NCBI RefSeq assembly: GCF_907164915.1
Contig: NC_061867.1
Location: 23,970,308-24,034,307 of the forward strand
Length of the DNA stretch: 64,000 nt
Origin: Impatiens glandulifera
Lineage: Eukaryota > Streptophyta > Magnoliopsida > Ericales > Balsaminaceae
Reading direction: 5' to 3'
Position numbers and translations under genes: made by a program. Position 1 is the stretch's first letter. Each line of letters begins with the position of its first letter. Below are positions 57,819 through 64,000 of this stretch, one piece after another. Below the pieces are notes generated by a model. The model was given only the letters and a program-made list of their open reading frames with translations, was not told where the DNA came from and made no database searches.

Positions 57819-58913
57819 ATGCACCCGGTTATTTTGCTGCACGTACCGGGTGAATCTTTATCCAACATCATCATGATCACTTCGGCTTCTATCATGCTTT
57901 ACACCATGGTAGTTATTGATGATTATTCTAGATTTACATGGGTAATATTTCTACCATCTAAACGAGAAACCGCATCAAACCTGATTACACTTCTTAAGCG
58001 CTTACAAAATGGAAAATCAACTCGCATTAATAGCATTCGAAGTGATCGAGGTACCGAATTTACCAACAGTACCTTGACCGCATATCTTGATGAATCCGGC
58101 ATTAGACACGAGTTGACTAGTGCTAGGACTCCTCAACAAAATGGCCTGGCCGAGAGAAGAAACTGGACTCTCAAGGAAGCCGCAAGGTCCATGATAGCCG
58201 ATTCCGGCATTACTCAGAAATTTTGGGCTGAAGCTATCAACACTGCATGTTATACACAAAATCGGTCTTTAATTAACAAGTTTCACAACAAAACACCGTA
58301 TGAGGTTTATTTTAACAGGGTTCCCAAAATTAAGCACCTCAAGATTTTCGGTTGTAAGTGTTATATACATATAAAAGGTAAAACCCAACTCACTGCTTTT
58401 GATGCAAAGACCGATACCGGGATCATGCTAGGTTATTCAGCAGTAAGTAAGGCATATAGAGTGTATAATAATAGAACCTCAACCATGGAGGAAACAATTC
58501 ACGTTGTTTTCGATGAGTCGGTTGAAAGTAATACTGCATCATGCTTTGATCTACACAACAGATTGGAAAATAATAATATCCATTCTGATAGTGAAGATGA
58601 GACTCTGGTCTTCAGGCGGTTTGTCCATGACCAAATGGGTAATATTGAAACCCAGCCGGATCAAGCTGTTCCACAACAGGAAGCTGACACTTCGGTTCAA
58701 TCCGAGGAAGTCGGTCGGTCTGACAATCCTGCTCAGCCTACCGACATGTCCAGCCTTGATCAAGAAAACGGTAATTTGGTAGACATCCCTGAACTGAATC
58801 TCAGAAGAAACAGTAAACATCCTCTTGAGCAAATTATAGGTGACCCTTCAGAACCTGTTCGAACTAGGCGTCAACTTCTGGAGGAATACTTTAATTCCGC
58901 GTTTATATCCTAG
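57819..58913 (+). pseudogene. Chimeric ORF across the tandem junction: junk leader plus integrase core to pre-RT
   Basis: The first 26 codons come from the sequence after extra ORF-a (MHPVILLHVPGESLSN...). At CATGCTT (57893) they run in frame into the integrase core [13 protein letters not shown]. The part with the first catalytic Asp (HMDLFGP) is absent, so the integrase cannot be active, although RSDRGTEF and LAERRNWTL are present. A TAG at 58911 replaces CAG of unit 1. Confidence 0.88.
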
Positions 58914-60463
58914 ATTGAGCCGAAAAGAATAGATGAAGCATTGTCAGATCCGGATTGGATCTTGGGAATGCAAGAAGAGCTAAACCAGTTCGAGAGTAGT
59001 AAAGTCTGGTACCTAGTTTCTAGACCGAAAGATAAATCGGTCATAGGAACAAGATGGGTATTTAGAAATAAACTCAATGAGGACGGTTTGGTCACGAGAA
59101 ACAAAGCCAGATTAGTGGCTCAAGGTTACAAACAGGAAGAAGGCATTGATTTTGAAGAATCATTTGCTCCTGTAGCTAGGATTGAAGCCATTAGAATTTT
59201 TCTTGACTTTGCTGCTTTCAAAAACTTTAAGGTTTTTCAAATGGATGTTAAAAGTGCATTCTTGAACGGTGACCTACGTGAAGAGGTGTATGTTGAACAA
59301 CCACCCGGTTTCAAAAACGCTGCATTTCCAAACCATGTATACCGGTTAAATAAAGCTTTATACGGTCTAAAGCAAACACCTAGAGCCTGGTATGATACAC
59401 TAACCGCATTTCTGTTACAACATGACTTCACCATCGGTTCGGTGGATAAAACATTGTTTAAATTTGAAAAGAAGGAACATATCCTACTTGTTCAAATTTA
59501 TGTAGATGATATCATTTTCGGTTCCACCGATCCTAAGCTATGTGATAAATTCTCAAAAATGATGACTAACAAGTTTGAAATGAGTATGATGGGAGAATTA
59601 AGTTTCTTCCTAGGTCTTCAGGTTAAGCAACTCAAAGAAGGAACATTCATTAGCCAACCTAAGTATACCAAGGAGCTTCTAAAGAAGTTCGGAATGGACA
59701 CATGCTCCTCAGCGGCTACTCCAATGAGCTCATCGATTAAATTGGACAGGGATGATGAGGGCCAATCAGTAGACCAGATCGCATACCGGGGCATGATCGG
59801 TTCTCTCCTATACTTGACAGCGAGTAGACCAGACATTCTGTTTGCAGTCGGTGTGTGTGAGAGATTTCAAGCAAATCCAAAGCAATCCCATTACACAGCC
59901 GCAAAGAGAATACTGAAGTACCTAAAAGGCACACCTGATGTCGGTCTGTGGTATCCAAAGGATTCGTCCTTTAACCTAACAAGTTATTCGGATGCGGACT
60001 ATGTAGGGTGTAAGATTGACAGGAAAAGCACAAGCGGTACGTGCTAATTCCTAGGTGACCGACTGGTGTCATGGCACAGCAAGAAACAGACATCGGTGGC
60101 ACATCAACCGCGAAGGCTGAATACTTGGCGGACGGAAGTTGCTGTTCACAACTCCTCTGGGTCCAACAACAGCTGAAGGACTTCGGTGTCATAGCCGAAG
60201 AGTCCCCGATCTTCTATGACAATACAAGTGCCATTTCAATCACCTACAACCCGATTCTCCACTCCAGAACCAAGCATATCGACATAAGGCATCACTTCAT
60301 CCAGGAACATGTCACGCTGAAGCATATCCGGCTGGAGTACGTATCAACTGATCAACAAGTGGCCGATATCTTCACGAAGCCTCTACAGGAAGCTAAGTTC
60401 TCTCAATTCAGACTTACTCTCGGTTTAACCGACATTAGTCAGATCCTTCCTAAGGATGCTTAA
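58914..60463 (+). pseudogene. C3 RT and RNase H, unit 2 (broken)
   Basis: RT 58941-60047 is open for 368 codons from just after the TAG at 58911, with [45 protein letters not shown] and [12 protein letters not shown]. It ends at the shared TAA inside STSGTC. A one-base deletion in the C run near 60101 (ATCGGTGGCACATC, unit 1 ATCAGTGGCCACATC) shifts the RNase H reading, which is then open to 60463 with EYLADGSCCSQLLW, NTSAISITYN and TKHIDIRHHFIQE. RT catalytic residues are intact. Confidence 0.93.
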
Positions 60464-60976
60464 AGGGAAACCGGTTCAGACAGACAAAACTGGTAATTCT
60501 TCCAAAACTGTTGAACTTCAAATTTTCAGGGGTACCTGTGGAAGAACCGTCCAGTTCATCAGATAGAGTAAACCGACCGGTTACTTGGTGCATGCACCAA
60601 ATAACCGCATCGGGATGAACAACTGATAGCTGACCGGTTCGGAAGCAGGTTACTCTAGATTATTTGAATTTCAAACAGAAGTGGAATAATTATCAGGGTT
60701 CAAGATATCTGTTCTGAAACATTGCCCTTTCAAAGTAAACTGGTCGCACCTAAAAAGACGTGAAGATCTTATGATATCTTTCACAGTCCAGGTCTTTGAC
60801 CAACATCCTAGACTGCAAACTTGTCTATTTCATGCAATATCTTATATTCTGCAGTTAATGGATATCATCTCATTTAATTCCTGGACAATAGGATAGCCCC
60901 CAACTAATATTTAAGTGAAGCAAACACTCACCAAAACATTCACAAAACAAAAGATCATCCTCTCTCTAAGGCAAAA
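60464..60976 (+). promoter_or_regulatory. Spacer between pol and extra ORF-a, unit 2
   Basis: Second copy of 56534-57046 with a handful of substitutions; includes the same CCCCCAAC box (near 60897) and CA-rich leader. No ORF. Confidence 0.4.
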
Positions 60977-61737
60977 ATGTCTCAGTTTCCCAACATTCTT
61001 CAGGTTGATTTTCAATCATGCTCTAGCACCGAGCATTACGACATATATAGAATGATCAAATTTTTGGAAGATACTGGGCTTCAGTACTTCCTGGACGATA
61101 AACATACCGTATACCCTGAGTCAATCCTGGAGTTTTTCTACAATGCCAGGGTATTCAGGGGTACCCCCATTTCGATACCCACATCTAATCTAAAGTGGGA
61201 GGTATCATCTTCGACTTCACCGAGAAGGATTTTGCGCGGTGCTTTAGCCTGCCAAAGCAAGGGTTGACAGACCTCGATGTACCGGCCAACATAAAGGCCG
61301 AGGTCTCGCTCACTTTTGCCCGGTCTACCGAACCGATTGACGATCACGGTACTAAATCACATTTGAGGGCTGAATATCAGCTCCTCAATGATGTGATCGG
61401 TAGGAGCATCTTCGGGAGAGATGTCACAAATACCTATTGTACCTCGACCTTCAACATGATGGCGGCTATAGTCACCGGTACACCGGTGAACTGGTCCAGG
61501 GTGCTGTTTGACGTCCTCATTTGGATGGTTGGTATCCGATCAGTCGGCCTCATCCCTCAACTAAGCTGCCTTCTTGTAGAGCTTGGTGTTCCGACCTGTC
61601 CCGGCGAAGGTCTGAACCATGCCCAAGTACTCACCAAAGAGATAACCGACTCATTTTATGATCGGTTTGAGAGGGGTTGGAGGAGGAGGAACCGCCGTAA
61701 CAATCCTACCAGTGTCGTCAACTCCCAAGCACACTGA
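60977..61737 (+). pseudogene. Extra ORF-a, unit 2 (one frameshift)
   Basis: Duplicate of 57047-57807 with the same one-base lesion near 61194 and few residue changes (EDIGLQ to EDTGLQ; NNLTGVV to NNPTSVV near the C-terminus). Downstream, unlike unit 1, the sequence continues after CATGCTT (61823) into CCATTCGGTG..., so this copy shows the original 3' context of the ORF. Confidence 0.72.
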
Positions 61738-61829
61738 GTCACTCATTCATGCACCCGGTTATTTTGCTGCACGTACCGGGTGAATCTTTATCCAACATCA
61801 TCATGATCACTTCGGCTTCTATCATGCTT

Positions 61830-62235
61830 CCATTCGGTGTTATCTTTGTTCCCTATTCGGCTCTATATGTGCCTTTTCGGTATTATCTATGTTATTTTCG
61901 GTCTCTTTTGATTAACCGCGTTTGTGTTAATGCAATTAATGAAAGAGAAATTCTTAATTAATGAGATAACCCCCAACCACCTGAACATTTACTATCCAAC
62001 CAACTTGGTTACTTCTCAACTAATAACTACCTCGAGAACCGAAAATAGTCAAAAAGCACACTCTTCCCAATGACCTTGGAAATATAAAGATTCTCCTCTC
62101 TAAAGAGACAAAAATGTCACTCAATGCAAACATTTTCCCTCCAAAATCGGTTCTATAAAAGGAGAGCTTTACTAATGAAATCAACACACCTCAAATCATA
62201 AACCCTCTCTCTCTCTAATATCAAAGATTAGAAAC
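61830..62235 (+). promoter_or_regulatory. Upstream region of extra ORF-b with TATA box
   Basis: About 400 bp without ORF. GATAACCCCCAACC at 61965-61978; TATA box CTATAAAAGG at 62153-62162; then a CTCTCTCTCT-containing leader and ATG at 62236, ~75 bases downstream of the TATA box. This is the arrangement of an ordinary plant RNA polymerase II promoter with a pyrimidine-rich 5' leader. Use as a promoter is inferred. Confidence 0.55.
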
Positions 62236-62890
62236 ATGCCGAGCAGAACCTTGGGAAATTTTTTAAGCATCGATTTCGATTCATGCATGGAGGAATGGGA
62301 CGGGCTGCACGCAAAGGAACTCATGTTCGAATCCCTCATTCCTCGAAGAATCCGGTCCAATTCTGATTGAGGACGTTAAAACATTCTTCAGAAGCGCATG
62401 CATCAGGGGCAATTACATTGTCTCCACGGTGAGAGTTTGCCTCTCTATTCAACCTGCCCACAGAAGGGTTCTCTGTTTTTCCACCTCTGGAGGGGCTTGA
62501 CGAATTCTACTACTCACTCCTCTTTTCTGGAACCATGGAACCGGTGGAAGACCATGGCCCAAAAACCTTCTGGGGAGACATGCTCAACTTCTTCTTGAGA
62601 TCGTCACTCGGTCCATTCTTTGTCAGTCCCCTAATCAGCGGTACTCAAAGAACACCTACAACATGATGACCAACATCTTTAGCAAAAAGGCCATCAACTG
62701 GTCCACGGTCATCTTACAACGTCTGAAATCCATGGTAATAACCAAGAAAGGTCTTGGTTTTGCACCTCACATCAGCAAACTAATTCTCACATACCGGCCA
62801 GAGTTTGGACCGGGCACACCAGCCTCCTCTTCAAACATCCTTGACAAGAATTCGGTGGAGGAAAGGATTTCCAGAATGTTTCTTCTATAG
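62236..62890 (+). pseudogene. Extra ORF-b, paralogue of ORF-a (several frame breaks)
   Basis: Starts MPSRTLGNFLSIDFDSCMEE, aligning with QVDFQSC of ORF-a and QVDFEEI of ORF-c. In changing frames follow DVKTFFRSACIRGNYIVSTV (cf. ILEFFYNARVF in ORF-a and EEFFNTATISDDKITATV in ORF-c) and, at 62663-62890, MMTNIFSKKAINWSTVILQR (cf. FNMMAAIVTGTPVNWSRVLF). It ends with a stop at 62888. The first frame stops after SNSD near 62371, so the gene is broken at least twice. Not recognised as a known protein; the link to the other two ORFs rests on these motifs and their order. Confidence 0.65.
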
Positions 62891-63448
62891 ACTGTACTTT
62901 TCCATTGTTTATGTATGCTTATCCCAATACCGAGTTATCTGTCGGTCTTCTTTCTGCAATGTTTCTTGAATACAATCTCATTTCAGTTTAAATAACCGAG
63001 TTTTCTTAACATCTAAAATATCTAAGTAACTGATTAATATTATCAAAACAACCGCGTTCCTATCTAGCTTCAAAACCGCTTAAACTCAAAAGATTGGAAA
63101 ACTCTGCTCACTCTAAATAACCGGTTAAATTTAGAAACCATCAATCGGTCTCAAAAGAGGATTGCGTCATCAATGGCGAAAGCAAAGGTTTTGGAGGGAA
63201 ATTTCCCGCTCAAAACCCCCGCCCATGGTTTGGCGCCTATTCCGTTCCCGCCCATGGTTTGCCGCTCATCTGCTTTGGAGGGAAATTTCCCACCCAATGT
63301 TGATGGGACGGTTGGGCTTCCAAACCGCATCTATAAAAGGGACTCTCGGCCATTTTATTTCATTCTCACGCGAATCTGCTTTCTCTCTCTAAAGCTTTCG
63401 AACTCTCTCTGAAGCGGTTATTCCTCAAATTTTCTCAAACTCTCTAAG
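62891..63448 (+). promoter_or_regulatory. Upstream region of extra ORF-c: palindromes and TATA box
   Basis: No convincing ORF (the 79-codon ORF at 63173 is probably chance). Two perfect 12-bp palindromes GGGAAATTTCCC at 63196-63207 and 63280-63291, 84 bp apart; the first overlaps TTTCCCGC, an E2F-type site. Two CCCGCCCATGGTTT words (63217, 63247). TATA box CTATAAAAGG at 63331-63340; a CTCTCTCT-rich leader leads to ATG at 63449. The upstream half is AT-rich without features. Confidence 0.5.
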
Positions 63449-64000
63449 ATGGGGCGCAATTCGGCTTTGTTTAAGCACCTAACTCAGGTGGATTTCGAGG
63501 AAATCCGACAGAAAGGCACGTCTGCGGCAAAGGAGGTTATTGACCGGGTAGCCAAAACCGGTCTGGAATATTTTCTTGGCGGTCCTCATGTTCTCTACAA
63601 AGATGCGGTCGAGGAATTTTTCAACACCGCAACTATCTCTGATGACAAAATCACCGCAACTGTATGCGGTATTGAAATAGAGCTCACCGAGGCATCGGTG
63701 GCAGAGAGCCTGCGCCTTCCAAAAACCGTCCAGGATGCAACGGCAGACATAGAGATTAAAACCTTTGAGGCAGACTTCCAGATACTCTCGGCGTCTAAGG
63801 AGCCGATAAAGGTATCAGGTAGCAAATCAACGTTGAAACCGGAGTATATTCCAATTTGTGATATCTTCGCAAGGGCGATTCTGGCAAGGGGAGGAAACTA
63901 TAGCAGCCTAACCAAGGACAAAATCAGGATGCTGGTCGGCCTGATAGAAGGGACAAAGGTTAACTGGGCGAAGGCAGTGTTCCACAATTTGATGGAAATG
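63449..64000 (+). CDS. Extra ORF-c, uncharacterised paralogue, open to window end
   Basis: Uninterrupted for 184 codons and running off the window. The start is the first ATG after the TATA box and leader (AAGATGG). Residues 10-20: LTQVDFEEIRQ. Residues 38-60: GLEYFLGGPHVLYKDAVEEF. Residues 60-90: NTATISDDKITATVCGIEIE then LTEASVAESLRLP. Near the C-terminal edge: IRMLVGLIEGTKVNWAKAVF, the counterpart of FNMMAAIVTGTPVNWSRVLF in ORF-a. No signal peptide, membrane span or catalytic motif seen. Unlike ORF-a and ORF-b it has no lesion so far, which makes it the best candidate for a functional family member. It could be a captured host gene, a retroelement accessory gene or a remnant of another transposon class. 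Confidence 0.68.
   Translation, partial: MGRNSALFKHLTQVDFEEIRQKGTSAAKEVIDRVAKTGLEYFLGGPHVLYKDAVEEFFNTATISDDKITATVCGIEIELTEASVAESLRLPKTVQDATADIEIKTFEADFQILSASKEPIKVSGSKSTLKPEYIPICDIFARAILARGGNYSSLTKDKIRMLVGLIEGTKVNWAKAVFHNLMEM

Larger units (their letters stand above)
53962..57892. repeat. Tandem duplication inside the C3 element, unit 1 (3,931 bp)
   Basis: Runs from the integrase core to 85 bases past the extra ORF. It is followed immediately by a near-identical second unit. The 7-base word CATGCTT occurs at the start (53962), at the junction (57893) and at the end (61823). Confidence 0.97.
57893..61822. repeat. Tandem duplication inside the C3 element, unit 2 (3,930 bp)
   Basis: Near-identical to 53962-57892, with scattered substitutions (for example at integrase, RT and the extra ORF) and one net base lost near 60101. 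All three older lesions (RNase H TAA, ORF-a frameshift, missing spacer features) are shared, so they predate the duplication. Confidence 0.97.
50151..64000 (+). mobile_element. Young C3 (Sirevirus-like copia) element with internal tandem duplication and extra ORFs
   Basis: 5' LTR (50151-51420), PBS, gag, pol (protease-integrase-RT-RNase H order, hence copia), extra ORF, then a tandem second copy of integrase core through extra ORF, then two more extra-ORF paralogues. RT and RNase H motifs ([35 protein letters not shown]) are those of the Sirevirus/SIRE lineage. Inserted in C2 of copy B after ...GATAAAACT; the presumptive 5-bp target AAACT cannot be confirmed because no 3' LTR occurs before the window ends. 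Whether the extra ORFs at 62-64 kb belong to this element or to flanking DNA depends on where that LTR lies. Confidence 0.85.

Noticed and set aside
63173..63412. 79-codon ORF MAKAKVLEGNFPLK...
   Set aside because: It covers the duplicated palindromes and the TATA box of ORF-c; more likely promoter and leader sequence than coding.

Overview
This is a repeat-dominated stretch of a plant nuclear genome, almost certainly a eudicot and possibly an asterid (low confidence, see the extra ORFs below). I see no intact ordinary host gene, no tRNA or rRNA gene and no CRISPR array. About 85% of the window is LTR retrotransposons in various states of decay. They are nested in each other, duplicated and partly inverted. 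The rest is an AT-rich, gene-poor stretch (about 29.4-37.0 kb).

Layout. (1) 1-14169 is a Ty3/gypsy element of the Tat/Ogre type on the minus strand. It has a partial left LTR (1-513), a long 3' non-coding region with a ~67-bp satellite array, a decayed gag-pol with two RNase H modules, a tRNA-type primer-binding site and a complete 2.1-kb right LTR (12046-14169). (2) 14170-25891 is copy A of a large duplicated block. The block holds a Ty1/copia (Sirevirus-like) LTR+gag fragment, 'C1'. C1 is joined head-on to a truncated minus-strand element, 'C3-minus', followed by a second plus-strand copia element, 'C2'. (3) A solo LTR on the minus strand (26206-28048), flanked by the 5-bp target duplication ATAGA, splits C2, whose last piece is 28049-28345. 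(4) 28440-29360 is a decayed second Tat-type fragment and 29950-30520 a decayed copia RT fragment. (5) The AT-rich stretch holds a ~385-bp foldback element (32780-33164), a three-copy 71-bp repeat and a (TA)n tract. (6) 37011-50150 is copy B of the duplicated block, with a complete C1 LTR. (7) At 50151 a younger member of the C3 family begins. It has a 1,270-bp LTR, PBS, gag, pol and then extra ORFs where some Sireviruses carry an envelope-like ORF. A 3.93-kb internal segment (integrase core to extra ORF) is tandemly duplicated. Two further paralogues of the extra ORF follow, the last one open to the window edge. No 3' LTR is reached.

How the parts fit. The gag, protease, integrase, RT and RNase H modules are the usual replication machinery of LTR retrotransposons. 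Nearly all copies carry stops, frameshifts or lost primer-binding sites and should not be autonomous. Relative order of events: the C1/C3-minus/C2 composite formed first and was then duplicated about 24.1 kb apart. Each copy afterwards lost a different ~0.4-kb segment containing a primer-binding site. The Tat element entered copy A, and the young C3 element entered copy B and was tandemly duplicated internally.

Most unusual content: a family of three related extra ORFs, two of them with their own TATA-box-like upstream regions, at the 3' side of a copia pol gene; the microhomology-bounded internal tandem duplication; and LTRs of several copia families that independently carry minisatellites built from the dyad AGAC...GTCT.
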